NCBI GenBank assembly: GCA_030524205.1
Contig: JAUNGZ010000020.1
Span: forward strand, 1-43,512
Length of the DNA stretch: 43,512 nt
Source of the DNA: Eubacteriales bacterium
GTDB taxonomy: Bacteria; Bacillota; Clostridia; Oscillospirales; Butyricicoccaceae
Direction: 5' to 3'
In this document: piece by piece, positions 32,203 through 40,470 of the stretch
How positions within the stretch are numbered: the first letter of the stretch is position 1
How the letters are laid out: each line of letters starts with the position of its first letter
The notes under the pieces: model-generated
Databases searched by the model: none
What the model was told of the DNA's origin: nothing
The model's input: the letters and a program-made list of their open reading frames with translations, nothing else
Program-made: the position numbers and the translations under genes

Positions 32203-32613
32203 ATGAGCGAAAACCAGCAGCCGCTGTCTGAGAAAAACGGCCAAAGCGAACAAACCGCCCTTGAAAGCGCGGAAACCCCGCTGCCCGAGGAAACAGAGGA
32301 TACCTATGTCCTGTCGCCCGAAGAGGCGGAGGAAGAGGTCGAAGAGGAGCTTGACCCCGCCGACGTCAAGATTTTCGGCATGCCGCGCATGTGTTTCCAC
32401 GGCGCCGCGTTCGGCGTGGCGGCGGGCTATATCCTGTGCGGCATCCTCGGCTTGATTTTTAAGGACACGCCGAACGCAAAAGTGCCCAGCGCGACCATTT
32501 GCGCGGTCGGGTGCGCGGTCGTCGGCTACTTTATCGCCAAGTATTTCTATAATAAACGCAAAAAGGACGGCGATGCGCCGCTGTCCGCCGAGGACGGCCA
32601 GCAAGCCGATTGA
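32203..32613 (+). CDS. Small acidic membrane protein of unknown function
   Basis: I do not recognise the family. The 136 residues begin with a very acidic, Glu/Pro-rich stretch (about 1-55, with EEAEEEVEEELDPADVK), then MPRMCFHGAAFGVAAGYILCGILGLIF and VPSATICAVGCAVVGYFIAKYFY as two transmembrane helices, and a charged tail KRKKDGDAPLSAEDGQ. GAGAGG upstream supports the start. It is 24 bases after the PspC gene, probably the same transcript. Its stop codon is followed within 3 bases by the terminal hairpin of repeat copy G. Confidence 0.75.
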   Translation: MSENQQPLSEKNGQSEQTALESAETPLPEETEDTYVLSPEEAEEEVEEELDPADVKIFGMPRMCFHGAAFGVAAGYILCGILGLIFKDTPNAKVPSATICAVGCAVVGYFIAKYFYNKRKKDGDAPLSAEDGQQAD

Positions 32614-32780
32614 GGCTGTCGAAAAACGGTGTTTTTCGCACCGCCTCTCGGTCACGCCCCACGCACGCCCGTCAAATCGCCGTGCGGCGATAACGCGAGA
32701 GCAAAGCACGCACTTTTGCGGGAAATTCGGCAAGCTGCGTTTCCCTATTTTACGCGCGCTGCGGCGCGCGGGCTTTTTCG
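32614..32780 (-). repeat. Structured intergenic repeat, copy G (partial, inverted)
   Basis: A terminal-type hairpin TGTCGAAAAAC/GTTTTTCGCA (32617-32640) lies right after the stop of the 32203 gene. Then come the module shared with copy D (32679-32706: GCCGTGCGGCGATAACGCGA and AGCAAAGC) and CGCGCTGCGGCGCG (32755-32768). Its terminal stem has a different sequence from the TCGATTGAA type. It lacks the stretch with ATAAAAAG-like arms. It reads away from the gene on the plus strand, so it is minus by the orientation used for the others. Confidence 0.65.
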
Positions 32781-32788
32781 GCCAGCTG

Positions 32789-32826
32789 AAGCGGCGGACA
32801 AAATTTTGTCCGCCGCTTTTTATTTT
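32789..32826 (+). terminator. Strong rho-independent terminator after the padR-pspC region
   Basis: Near-perfect hairpin AAGCGGCGGACAAA/TTTGTCCGCCGCTT followed by TTTATTTTT. It separates the stress module from the flavodoxin gene. Confidence 0.9.
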
Positions 32827-32828
32827 TG

Positions 32829-32837
32829 TGTTATACT
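32829..32837 (+). promoter_or_regulatory. Extended -10 promoter for the flavodoxin-like gene
   Basis: TGTTATACT gives a TATACT -10 with a TGn extension. No good -35 hexamer lies at 17 bases, so this is a candidate. Confidence 0.5.
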
Positions 32838-32871
32838 GAAAGCAAACCGAGTCAAAGGAGAGGGTATCCCC

Positions 32872-33288
32872 ATGAAAACCGCTGTCGTCTACTTCACGCT
32901 CGGCGGCTCGACGCGCGCGTTTGCCCGCGCGGAAGCCGACGCGCGCGGCGCCGATCTGTTCGAAGCCGTTCCCGCGAAAAAATACAACCCTTTCACGGCC
33001 TTTGTGCGCGGCTGCCCGGCCGCGCTGAAGCAGAAAAGCGTGCCGCTCGAAGCCGCGCCCGATCTCAAAAGCTACGAGCGGATCGTGCTGATGGCCCCTG
33101 TCTGGGCGGGCTTTCCCGCCCCGCCGTTCAACGCGATGATCGCTCTGCTGCCGCGCGGCGCCGAGGTCGAGGCGCTGCTGGTCTCCTCCTCCGGCGATTC
33201 CTCCAAAAGCAAGGATAAGGTGCGCGCGCTGATTGAAAAAACGGGCTGCAAGGTCGTCGCCCAGCGCGACATCCGGCCCCACAAATGA
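32872..33288 (+). CDS. Flavodoxin-like protein
   Basis: A 138-residue protein with AVVYFTLGGSTRAFARAEADARGADLFEA at its N terminus, in the position of the flavodoxin phosphate loop, and ERIVLMAPVWAGFPAPPFNAMIALL, the usual aromatic-flanked FMN region. It is probably an FMN-binding electron carrier or flavodoxin-family oxidoreductase; the phosphate loop (YFTLGGSTRA) is of the short flavodoxin-4 type. The ATG follows GGAGAGGGT. The stop overlaps the next gene as ATGA. Frames open further upstream only run into the terminator. Confidence 0.8.
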   Translation: MKTAVVYFTLGGSTRAFARAEADARGADLFEAVPAKKYNPFTAFVRGCPAALKQKSVPLEAAPDLKSYERIVLMAPVWAGFPAPPFNAMIALLPRGAEVEALLVSSSGDSSKSKDKVRALIEKTGCKVVAQRDIRPHK

Positions 33289-34145
33289 GCGGCTACACCT
33301 ACATCCTCCGCTGTGCGGACGATACGCTCTACTGCGGCTGGACCAACGACCTGACCGCGCGCCTTGCCGCCCACAACAGCGGCAAGGGCGCGAAATACAC
33401 GCGCGGGCGCGGCCCGGTCAAGCTGGTGTACAGCGAGCTGTTTGCAACGCAGAGCGAGGCCATGCGGCGCGAAGCCGCGATCAAGCGCCTGCCGCGCGCG
33501 GAAAAGGACGCGCTGCTCAAAACCCAGTCGGGCGGCGAGCAGCTCACCGTTTACGACGCGCTCGGCCGCCCCTGCGGCGAGCGCCCGCGCGCCGTTGTGC
33601 ACGCGCAGGGGCTGTTCCACCACGTCTGCCACCTCTGGATCGTCGGCGTGTGGGATGGAACGCCCGGCCTGTGGCTGCAGCAGCGGCAGCTCGACCGCCC
33701 GCTCTATCCCGGCTGGTTTGATCTGGCCTCGACCGGCCACATCGACCCCGGCGAAACGCCCGAAGCCGGCGTTCTGCGCGAAGCGCGGGAGGAAATCGGT
33801 CTGGCGCTCCCCGAGGGCTCGCTGGCGCCCGCCGGCAGCTACCGGCAGCGCTATGCGCGCGGCGAGGGCGGCGGATTCGACGACGAGCTGGCGCACGCCT
33901 TCGCCGTCCGCATCGACGGCGTGCCGCCCTTTTCGCCCGGCAGCGAGGTCGCGGGCATGGCGTTCGCGTCCCTTTCGGCTTTCGCACGCGCGCACACGGA
34001 ACAGGCGCCGCTCAACGCCCGCCGGGCGGACGGCGCGCCCCTGTCCATCCCGCACGAGCGGCTGTGCTGCCTGCACCAAGAGGAGTGGGACGGCACCTAT
34101 CCCACGCTGGCGGCTCTTCTGCCGCCCGGCGGCGCGACAACATAA
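33285..34145 (+). CDS. GIY-YIG nuclease domain fused to a Nudix hydrolase
   Basis: A single 286-residue frame with two domains. Residues 4-80 are a GIY-YIG endonuclease domain of the small YhbQ/YazA kind: YTYILRCADDTLYCGWTNDLTARLAAHNSGKGAKYTRGR, then EAMRREAAIKRLPRAEKDALL. Residues about 85-270 are a Nudix hydrolase: TVYDALGRPCGERPRAVVHAQGLFHHVCHLWIV and a perfect Nudix box, G151 through G172, with R165-E166 and E169-E170. The second part resembles the isopentenyl-diphosphate-isomerase-like YfcD group. Both active sites look intact. The gene is coupled to the flavodoxin gene and followed by a terminator. The substrate is unknown. Confidence 0.85.
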   Translation: MSGYTYILRCADDTLYCGWTNDLTARLAAHNSGKGAKYTRGRGPVKLVYSELFATQSEAMRREAAIKRLPRAEKDALLKTQSGGEQLTVYDALGRPCGERPRAVVHAQGLFHHVCHLWIVGVWDGTPGLWLQQRQLDRPLYPGWFDLASTGHIDPGETPEAGVLREAREEIGLALPEGSLAPAGSYRQRYARGEGGGFDDELAHAFAVRIDGVPPFSPGSEVAGMAFASLSAFARAHTEQAPLNARRADGAPLSIPHERLCCLHQEEWDGTYPTLAALLPPGGATT

Positions 34146-34177
34146 AAAAAGAACCGTCTGAAAGACGGTTCTTTTTT
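34144..34177 (+). terminator. Bidirectional rho-independent terminator
   Basis: AAAAAAGAACCGTC-TGAAA-GACGGTTCTTTTTT between convergent genes. It can end both the Nudix-fusion transcript (plus) and the secG transcript (minus). Confidence 0.9.
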
Positions 34178-34188
34178 CTCCTTTTTTG

Positions 34189-34410
34189 TCAGCGCGTCAG
34201 CGCGCCGATCAAAATGCACAGCGCCAGACAAACCGCGCCCGCAGCCGCAGAAAGCACCGCGCGCTTCTGGCACGCCTTGGCCTTGGGGTCCTCCTGCCGG
34301 TCCTCTCCCTCGGCGCGGCCGCAGATCATGCCGTACCGCACCTGCTGGAAGATGGTAAGCGCCGCGAACAGCGCGAACCCGCCGAGCAGCAGCTTTTGCA
34401 GCGCAGCCAT
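34189..34410 (-). CDS. Small two-helix membrane protein downstream of secG
   Basis: I do not recognise it. The 73 residues have two hydrophobic stretches (about 5-22 and 50-70) and a charged loop between them (GRAEGEDRQEDPKAKACQKR). Its ATG is one base after the secG stop, so it is surely co-transcribed with secG. It may be a membrane-associated helper or a spurious small gene, but codon use and placement before the terminator favour a real gene. Confidence 0.6.
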   Translation of the reverse strand: MAALQKLLLGGFALFAALTIFQQVRYGMICGRAEGEDRQEDPKAKACQKRAVLSAAAGAVCLALCILIGALTR

Positions 34411-34411
34411 A

Positions 34412-34648
34412 TCAGTGGATCAGATTGAGCACAAGCGCCGCCAGTACGAACACCACGCCGACGACCGAGGTCAGCCGGGCGAGCACCTTATCCGCCGCGG
34501 TGGCCTTGCCCGCGCCGAAGAAGGTCTCCGCGCCGCCGGAAACAGCGCCCAGACCCTGCTGCGCGCCGCTCTGGAGCAGTACGACGATGATCAGGAACAG
34601 GCTTGCGACGATCATTACAATAGAAAGTGCGATTTGTGCGGTAGTCAT
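34412..34648 (-). CDS. secG: Preprotein translocase subunit SecG
   Basis: Auxiliary subunit of the SecYEG channel. The 78 residues start MTTAQIALSIVMIVASLFLIIVVLLQSGAQQGLGAVSGGAETFFGAGKA: one helix, the conserved LLQ..QQGLG linker, then a second helix (SVVGVVFVLAALVLNLI). GGGAGG lies about eight bases before the ATG. Upstream in-frame codons are not preceded by a ribosome site. A good promoter lies 65-90 bases upstream, at the end of the neighbouring gene. Confidence 0.96.
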   Translation of the reverse strand: MTTAQIALSIVMIVASLFLIIVVLLQSGAQQGLGAVSGGAETFFGAGKATAADKVLARLTSVVGVVFVLAALVLNLIH

Positions 34649-34711
34649 AGTTAAAATTCCTCCCATATTCTTATCGCGCCGCAACGGGCGCGCTTCGCTT
34701 GCGTAATTGGT

Positions 34712-34740
34712 ACTATATCACAGATATTGCGCTATTTCAA
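34712..34740 (-). promoter_or_regulatory. Promoter for secG
   Basis: TTGAAA (34735-34740), 17-base spacer, TATAGT (34712-34717) on the minus strand. The -35 box touches the last codons of the gene at 34737. Confidence 0.8.
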
Positions 34741-35258
34741 GTGTTTTTTTGCAAAATAGGCTTTAAAACGTTCTTCAGCGGCTCGCCCATGCGGTTGGTA
34801 TGCGCTTTGTTCTCCGTCAGGTCGACCGCCGCCAGCCGGACCGACGACCAGCCGTTCTGCCCGCCTCCGTACCGCCGCTCGCCCGAAAACCGTTTCAGCT
34901 TTTTCTGCACCGCCTTGTCGACCTCTCCGGTCGCCAATATGACCGAAACGATGGAAAACTCATGCGAAGCGTCCGCCTGCACCAGTTCATCCTCAGCCGC
35001 GAGCGCGTACCGCCACCAGTCGTCCAGCTCGCGTTCGCCCAGCACGGGCACGGCAAACAGCAGCCGGTATTCGTGCGCGTGAGACACGCCGCCCGTCGGC
35101 ATCACGCCGAGCAGCTTGCGCTCGGCGCTGACCGAAAAGCAGCTCAGCAGCGCCGCCGTCCGACCCGCGACCTCGGCGTTCTGCCGGTGGATAAACTGCT
35201 TATCCTGCCCGGTGAGCATGCGGTCGCGCAGTTCGACAAAGGCCACCGAAAAATCCAT
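34737..35258 (-). CDS. Protein of unknown function (173 residues)
   Basis: I do not recognise the family. It is a soluble, mixed alpha/beta protein with no signal peptide or transmembrane helix. Visible pieces are FVELRDRMLTGQDKQFIHRQNAEVAGRTAALLSCFSVSAERKLLGVMP, HEYRLLFAVPVLGERELDDWWRYALAAEDELV and LKRFSGERRYGGGQNGWSSVRLAAVDLTEN. No catalytic motif stands out. The ATG is followed upstream by AGAGAGGG. It lies 14 bases after the nucleotidyltransferase-like gene, probably in its operon. Confidence 0.75.
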   Translation of the reverse strand: MDFSVAFVELRDRMLTGQDKQFIHRQNAEVAGRTAALLSCFSVSAERKLLGVMPTGGVSHAHEYRLLFAVPVLGERELDDWWRYALAAEDELVQADASHEFSIVSVILATGEVDKAVQKKLKRFSGERRYGGGQNGWSSVRLAAVDLTENKAHTNRMGEPLKNVLKPILQKNT

Positions 35259-35272
35259 ATCCGTCCCTCTCT

Positions 35273-36196
35273 TTACAGGTCGGCGGGGTAATCGCCCCGC
35301 GCGGTCATATCCGCAATGGCGGCGCAGACCACCGGCTTATCCTCCCGATAGGTCACGCCGAACCAGCGCGCATCGGTCGACAGCACCTTGGCGGTCGCGC
35401 GGCCGGCCTCGATCAGCTCGTCGACCGCGAAGGGCAGGTAGTATTCGCCCTTCATCGGGTTCGCGGGCAGCTTTTCCGCGAAAAAGCGGCGCAGGCCTTC
35501 GTCCAGACACGGCAGGAACGACGGCGTGAAGCCCCACAGGTTGAGCGATACCAGCGTGCCCGCCGCGAGCTCGCACGCGGGCAGCTCGCCGTCCGCCTCG
35601 CAGACGATCGCGCCGTCCGCCCGGCGCGAAATCGCCGTGCGCTCGACAATGCCGGTCAGCAGGCCGTTTTCATCGGTCGTGCACACACCGCGGGACACCG
35701 TGCCGTTCTCCGTCAGCGTATTCTCGACGCAGTAGCCGACCATGCAGTAGCGGTACCGCCCCGGCGCGTCCTCGGCAGAGGACAGGTACTCGTATATCTT
35801 GCGAAACGCGTCCGCGCCGTAGAAATCGTCCGCGTTAATCACTGCGATGGGCGCGCCCGCGGTCAGCTCCTTCGCGCACCAGACGGCGTGCGCCGTGCCG
35901 AGCGGCTTTTCGCGTCCCTCCGGCGCGCGCAGCCCCTCCGGCAGGCGGTCGAGCGTCTGATAGGCGTAATCCACCTGCATAAAACGGCGCGCCTTGCGGC
36001 CGATGGCGGCTTCAAACGCCGTTTCCAGCTCGGGCCGGATGATGAAAACCACCCGTTCAAAGCCCGCGCGGTGCGCATCGTAAACGGAATAATCCAAAAT
36101 GATCTGGCCGCCCGGGCCGACCGGGTCGATCTGTTTGAGCCCGCCGTAGCGCGAGCCCATGCCCGCGGCCATAATCACTAAAATCGGCTTTTCCAT
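35273..36196 (-). CDS. Nucleotidyltransferase-like protein (sugar-nucleotide pyrophosphorylase fold)
   Basis: A 307-residue protein of the NTP_transferase (GT-A-like) fold: PILVIMAAGMGSRYGGLKQIDPVGPGGQIILDYSVYDAHRAGF at residues 3-45, with the GMGSRYGGLKQ nucleotide loop, then GTAHAVWCAKELTAGAPIAVINADDFYGADAFRKIYEYL with the metal-binding Asp pair. A later PMKGEYYLPFAVDELI fits the same group. Substrate (sugar phosphate or other) is not visible. The ATG at 36196 is preferred to the longer frame. It has a good divergent promoter facing pyk. Confidence 0.82.
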   Translation of the reverse strand: MEKPILVIMAAGMGSRYGGLKQIDPVGPGGQIILDYSVYDAHRAGFERVVFIIRPELETAFEAAIGRKARRFMQVDYAYQTLDRLPEGLRAPEGREKPLGTAHAVWCAKELTAGAPIAVINADDFYGADAFRKIYEYLSSAEDAPGRYRYCMVGYCVENTLTENGTVSRGVCTTDENGLLTGIVERTAISRRADGAIVCEADGELPACELAAGTLVSLNLWGFTPSFLPCLDEGLRRFFAEKLPANPMKGEYYLPFAVDELIEAGRATAKVLSTDARWFGVTYREDKPVVCAAIADMTARGDYPADL

Positions 36197-36266
36197 AAAT
36201 AATTTCCCCTGTTTTCTCACAGAATGGGAACAAACGGCACTTTATCCGTTCGCTCTTTGCTTACCT

Positions 36267-36295
36267 ATTATACAAGACCGTATCAGAAAATACAA
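36267..36295 (-). promoter_or_regulatory. Promoter for the nucleotidyltransferase-like gene
   Basis: TTGTAT (36290-36295), 17-base spacer, TATAAT (36267-36272) on the minus strand, 70 bases before the ATG. Confidence 0.78.
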
Positions 36296-36363
36296 GATGT
36301 TTGCACCCAGCCCCGATTTTTTTGTAGAAAAACATGAAAATGAAATCCAAAGCGCAGGAAAGA

Positions 36364-36392
36364 TTGCAAAACGGTTGCAATACTGATAAAAT
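36364..36392 (+). promoter_or_regulatory. Promoter for pyk
   Basis: TTGCAA (36364-36369), 17-base spacer, TAAAAT (36387-36392). A second TTGCAA at 36375-36380 lies in the spacer, so the palindromic hexamer occurs twice, five bases apart. Confidence 0.65.
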
Positions 36393-36465
36393 AAATCCGT
36401 TAAAAAAATATCAGAGAGTTTAGAAGAAGCACGAAAGTGTAACGTACAGAGAGGAATATGATTTG

Positions 36466-37929
36466 ATGCGCAAGACCAAGATCATTTGCACGCTCGGCCC
36501 CGCGACCGACGCCGTACTGCCCGAAATGATTCAGGCAGGCATGAACGTAGCCCGTATGAACTTCAGCCACGGCTCGCACGAGGAGCACAAGGCCCGTATG
36601 GACGCCGTCAAGGCCGCCCGCAAGGCGCTCGGCATGCCCGTTGGCATTATGCTTGATACCAAAGGTCCGGAAATCCGCACAAAAACCTACAAGGACGGGA
36701 AAATCGACATCAAGGAAGGCCAGACCTTCACGCTGACCACGCGCGACGTCGAGGGCGACGGCTCTATCGTTTCGATCACCTACGAGGGACTGCCGCACGA
36801 CGTAAAGCCCGGCACGCGCATCCTGATCGACGACGGCCTTGTAGCCTTCGACGTAATCGAGATCAAGGACGGCACCGACATCGTCTGCAAGGCGCTCAAC
36901 AACGGCCCGCTGTCCAACCGCAAATCGATCAACGTGCCCGCCATCAAACTGAACATGCCCTTTGTTTCCGAAAAGGACCGCTCGGATATCGAATTCGGCC
37001 TGACGCAGGGCATCGACTTTATCGCCGCCTCCTTCACCCGCAGCGCGCAGGACGTGCGCGACATTAAGGCTATCCTCAAGGCAAACGGCAAAGAGGACGT
37101 CGAAATCATCGCCAAAATCGAAAACATGGAAGGCGTCAACAACATTCAGGAAATTTTGGACGAGGCCAACGGCGTTATGGTCGCCCGCGGCGATCTGGGC
37201 GTAGAGGTGCCGTTCGAGGCGCTGCCCGAAATCCAGAAAAGCATCATCAAAACCTGCATTTCGCGCGGCAAGCGCGTGGTCACGGCCACGCAGATGCTCG
37301 AGTCGATGGCCAAGAACCCGCGCCCGACCCGCGCCGAGGTTTCCGACGTTGCCAACGCCGTGTATGACGGCACCTCCGCCATCATGCTGTCGGGCGAGAC
37401 CTCGGTCGGCAAGTACCCGGTCGAAACCGTGTCCACGATGAGCATGATCGCGGAAAACGCCGAAAAGACCATCCACTACGACCGCCGCCGCACCACCCGT
37501 CTGGAATTCCAGAACATGAACGTGTCGGGCGACGACAAAACCAACGCCATCGCGCATGCGACCTGCTCGACCACGCACGATCTGGGCGCCAAGTGCATCG
37601 TCGCGTTTACCGAATCCGGCTCGACCGCCAGAGCGGTGTCCACCTACCGTCCGGGCGCGCCCATCATCGGCGCCACGCCCAGCGAAAAGACCTTCAACCG
37701 CCTTACCATGTCGTGGGGCGTCCATCCCGTGCTGGTGCCCAGCCGTCCCACCTCGGGCACCGAGCTGTACGACCTGTCCGCCGCCGCGGCCGTCTCGATC
37801 ATCGACGCCAAGGTAGGAGACATCATCACCGTCACCGCCGGCATGCCGGTCGGCAAGGTCAATTACACCAACACGCTGCGCGTTCTCCAGCTGGCCGAGC
37901 ACGTTTTCGCGCAGACCGCACAGGACTGA
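36466..37929 (+). CDS. pyk: Pyruvate kinase
   Basis: Converts phosphoenolpyruvate and ADP to pyruvate and ATP. The 487 residues start MRKTKIICTLGPATDAVLPEMIQAGMNVARMNFSHGSHEEH and include LDTKGPEIRTKTYKDG, the KIENMEGVNNIQEILDEANGVMVARGDLGVEVPFE catalytic block with metal-binding Glu and Asp, and MLESMAKNPRPTRAEVSDVANAVYDGTSAIMLSGE. The normal C-terminal domain is present, without the extra PEP-utiliser domain of Bacillus. A TTG directly before the ATG is an alternative start. It is followed at 4 bases by the LCP gene. Confidence 0.95.
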   Translation: MRKTKIICTLGPATDAVLPEMIQAGMNVARMNFSHGSHEEHKARMDAVKAARKALGMPVGIMLDTKGPEIRTKTYKDGKIDIKEGQTFTLTTRDVEGDGSIVSITYEGLPHDVKPGTRILIDDGLVAFDVIEIKDGTDIVCKALNNGPLSNRKSINVPAIKLNMPFVSEKDRSDIEFGLTQGIDFIAASFTRSAQDVRDIKAILKANGKEDVEIIAKIENMEGVNNIQEILDEANGVMVARGDLGVEVPFEALPEIQKSIIKTCISRGKRVVTATQMLESMAKNPRPTRAEVSDVANAVYDGTSAIMLSGETSVGKYPVETVSTMSMIAENAEKTIHYDRRRTTRLEFQNMNVSGDDKTNAIAHATCSTTHDLGAKCIVAFTESGSTARAVSTYRPGAPIIGATPSEKTFNRLTMSWGVHPVLVPSRPTSGTELYDLSAAAAVSIIDAKVGDIITVTAGMPVGKVNYTNTLRVLQLAEHVFAQTAQD

Positions 37930-37933
37930 TTCC

Positions 37934-39148
37934 ATGTCTCTCAAACGCTTTCAGCGCAGGCTCGTGCGCGTACTCGCCGTGCTTGTGGCGCTGTCCATCC
38001 TGTTCTGCTTCGGATTGTACGGCTACCGCATGTTTTTCGGCTACAATTACGATTCCTCGCTCTTTGAAAAGGATCTTGCCGCCGGCGTGCAGGCGGATGA
38101 GAACATCACCAATATCGCGCTGTTCGGTCTGGACACGCGCGAGGGCGATACGCAGAGCCATTCGGACTGCATGATGATCGTCACGGTCGACAATACGCGC
38201 GGCAAGATCAAGCTGACCAGCCTGATGCGCGATTCGCTGGTCGATATCGACGGCCACGGCGAGGACAAGCTCAACGCCGCCTACTTCCTCGGCGGCCCGG
38301 CGCTCGCGATCCGCACGGTCAACGAGAACTTCGGCACCGATATCACCGACTATATCGCGGTCAATTTCGAGCAGCTCGTCGACATCATCGACGCGCTGGA
38401 CGGCGTTGAGATCGACGTGCAGGATTTTGAGCTCACCGAGCTCAACCGCGTGATCGCCGACTACGGCATCGAGCAGAAAAAGCAGTTCAAGGGGCTTGAC
38501 AGCGCGGGCACGCAAACGCTCAGCGGCGTGCAGGCGCTGTGCTACGGCCGCATCCGCAAGGGCGGCACGGGCGACGACTGGGGCCGCGTCGAGCGGCAGG
38601 GCGTCGTGCTGAACGCAATGTTTGAAAAGGTGCAGTCGCTCAGCGCCGGCAAGCTGATCGGCCTGATGCAGAAGCTGATGCCCAACGTGACGACCTCGCT
38701 TTCGGCGGGCGAAATCGCGCCACTGATCGTCGGCGCGGTCAAAAACGGCACGCCCGCGCTTGAGCACACCCGCGTCCCGCTGGACGGCGAGTGGAATTAC
38801 TACGGCTCCTCGGGCGAATACATTCTGTACGACCTCGATGTGGCCGCAAGCCATATCCACGAATACATCTATAACGACGTGTTCCCGGGCGACACCTCGT
38901 CCTCCCACGCGCCGAGCGGCACGGACGCCGGCGCGGACGAACCGCTCGGCGGAGGCGGAGACTTTGACGAGCCGCCCACAAACGGCCCCGCCGGGGGCTC
39001 CGGCACTGGCGGAACGGGCGCGCAGGCGGTAGATCCCGCCTCCCTCGCCGAGGAGGGCGGCTATTACGACGCCGCCGCCGGCGAATACGTCGATATGGAC
39101 GGCGACCGCTATGTTCTCGATGAGAACGGCAATAAGGTATACCGATAA
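37934..39148 (+). CDS. LytR-CpsA-Psr (LCP) family cell wall polymer ligase
   Basis: Attaches wall polymers (teichoic acid or capsule) to peptidoglycan. The 404-residue protein has a cytoplasmic tail, one transmembrane helix (about 11-31) and an outer LCP domain: NIALFGLDTREGDTQSHSDCMMIVTVDNTRGKIKLTSLMRDSLVDIDGHGEDKLNAAYFLGGPALAIRTVNENFGTDITDYIAVNFEQLVDIIDALDGV. These carry the arginines and aspartates that bind the pyrophosphate lipid. The last 80 residues are low-complexity, Gly/Pro/Ala-rich. The start is 4 bases after pyk. The acceptor substrate cannot be told. Confidence 0.92.
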   Translation: MSLKRFQRRLVRVLAVLVALSILFCFGLYGYRMFFGYNYDSSLFEKDLAAGVQADENITNIALFGLDTREGDTQSHSDCMMIVTVDNTRGKIKLTSLMRDSLVDIDGHGEDKLNAAYFLGGPALAIRTVNENFGTDITDYIAVNFEQLVDIIDALDGVEIDVQDFELTELNRVIADYGIEQKKQFKGLDSAGTQTLSGVQALCYGRIRKGGTGDDWGRVERQGVVLNAMFEKVQSLSAGKLIGLMQKLMPNVTTSLSAGEIAPLIVGAVKNGTPALEHTRVPLDGEWNYYGSSGEYILYDLDVAASHIHEYIYNDVFPGDTSSSHAPSGTDAGADEPLGGGGDFDEPPTNGPAGGSGTGGTGAQAVDPASLAEEGGYYDAAAGEYVDMDGDRYVLDENGNKVYR

Positions 39149-39158
39149 AACCAGCAAA

Positions 39159-39186
39159 CAGGGGACATGTGCAGGCATGTCCCCTG
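39159..39186 (+). terminator. Hairpin between the LCP and M16 genes
   Basis: CAGGGGACATG-TGCAGG-CATGTCCCCTG, followed by GCAATTTATTGC, not a clean T-run. It may be a weak terminator or an RNA stabiliser between the two genes. Confidence 0.5.
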
Positions 39187-39216
39187 CAATTTATTGCAGA
39201 TAGGAAAGAAGCCTTT

Positions 39217-40470
39217 ATGTATGTAAAACGAGTCCTCCCCAACGGCGTGCGCCTGATCTCGGAAAAGATCGACACCGTGCGCACCGCCTCGGTCGGCATC
39301 TGGATCGGCAACGGCAGCCGGTACGAGCCCGCCTCGCTCGGCGGCATTTCCCACTTTATCGAGCACATGATCTTCAAGGGCACGGAAAAGCGCTCGGCGC
39401 GGCATATCGCCATCGCCATCGACGCGCTCGGCGGGCAGGCCAACGCCTTTACCGATAAGGAGTGCACCTGCTACTATATGAAGGTGCTCGACAGCCGCCT
39501 GCAAAACGGCGTTTCCATTCTGGCGGATATGTTCATGCACTCGCGCTTCGCGCAGGAAGATATCGAGCTTGAGCGCGGCGTCGTGCTCGAGGAGATCGAC
39601 ATGTACGAGGATTCTCCCGAGGACGTCGCGGTCGACAAGCTGTTCGAGGCGTGCTTTGACGGCTCCTCCCTCGGCCGCCCGATTCTGGGCACCGCCGAAA
39701 CGCTTGAAACCATGGATTCCGCCGCCCTGCACGATTACATGCGCCGCTATTACCGCCCGGCCGATACGGTCGTGGCCGTCTCCGGCCATTTCTACGACGA
39801 GGACCTCGACTATATCGCCGGGCTGTTCTCCCAAATGCAGGGCGAGGGCCGCAACCAGATCACGCCGGCCTTCTACCAGCCGCGCATCGTGCTCCGCGAA
39901 AAGGAGATCGAGCAGAACCACCTGTGCCTTGCCTTCCCGGGCGTTTCGCTGCTCTCGGAGGAGCGGTACGCCATGAACCTGCTCAGCTCGATCCTCGGCG
40001 GCGGCATGTCCTCGCGCCTGTTCCAGACCGTGCGCGAGCAGAACGGCCTGTGCTACTCGATCTACACCTTCACCACGCCGCATCTGGACGCCGGGCTGCT
40101 GTCCATTTACGTCGGGCTTGGAGCCGATACCGAGCAAAAAGCGCTCGAGCTGATCATACGCGAGCTGCGGCAGTTCTGCGAAACGGGCCCCGAGCCGGAC
40201 GAGCTGTCCCGCTGCCGCGAGCAGGTCAAGACCACGCTGCTGATGGGGCTTGAAAACACGGGCAGCCGCATGATGACCATCGGCCGCAGCGAGCTGCTGC
40301 GCGGCGAGGTGCTCCCGATCGAACAGGTGCTCGCCGCTTACGACGCGGTCACTCAGGCCGACCTGCTGCGTCTGGCGCGCCGCGTGTTCGATTTTTCACA
40401 GGCCTCCCTCTCGGTCGTCGGCCAGCCCGAGGACGAGAGCGTCTACCGCGCGCTGCTTTGTCAAGAATAA
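39217..40470 (+). CDS. M16 family zinc metallopeptidase
   Basis: A 417-residue peptidase of the processing-peptidase/YmxG kind. The inverted zinc motif HFIEH (residues 48-52 in SLGGISHFIEHMIFKGTEKRS) is followed by the third-ligand region LERGVVLEEIDMYEDSPEDVA with the expected Glu. LCLAFPGVSLLSEERYAMNLLSSILGGGMSSRLFQTVREQNGLCYSIYTF is the C-terminal half's hallmark, ending in a second inactive-like half. No signal peptide, so it is probably cytoplasmic. The ATG at 39217 follows TAGGAAAGAAG. It ends before a convergent terminator. Confidence 0.93.
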   Translation: MYVKRVLPNGVRLISEKIDTVRTASVGIWIGNGSRYEPASLGGISHFIEHMIFKGTEKRSARHIAIAIDALGGQANAFTDKECTCYYMKVLDSRLQNGVSILADMFMHSRFAQEDIELERGVVLEEIDMYEDSPEDVAVDKLFEACFDGSSLGRPILGTAETLETMDSAALHDYMRRYYRPADTVVAVSGHFYDEDLDYIAGLFSQMQGEGRNQITPAFYQPRIVLREKEIEQNHLCLAFPGVSLLSEERYAMNLLSSILGGGMSSRLFQTVREQNGLCYSIYTFTTPHLDAGLLSIYVGLGADTEQKALELIIRELRQFCETGPEPDELSRCREQVKTTLLMGLENTGSRMMTIGRSELLRGEVLPIEQVLAAYDAVTQADLLRLARRVFDFSQASLSVVGQPEDESVYRALLCQE

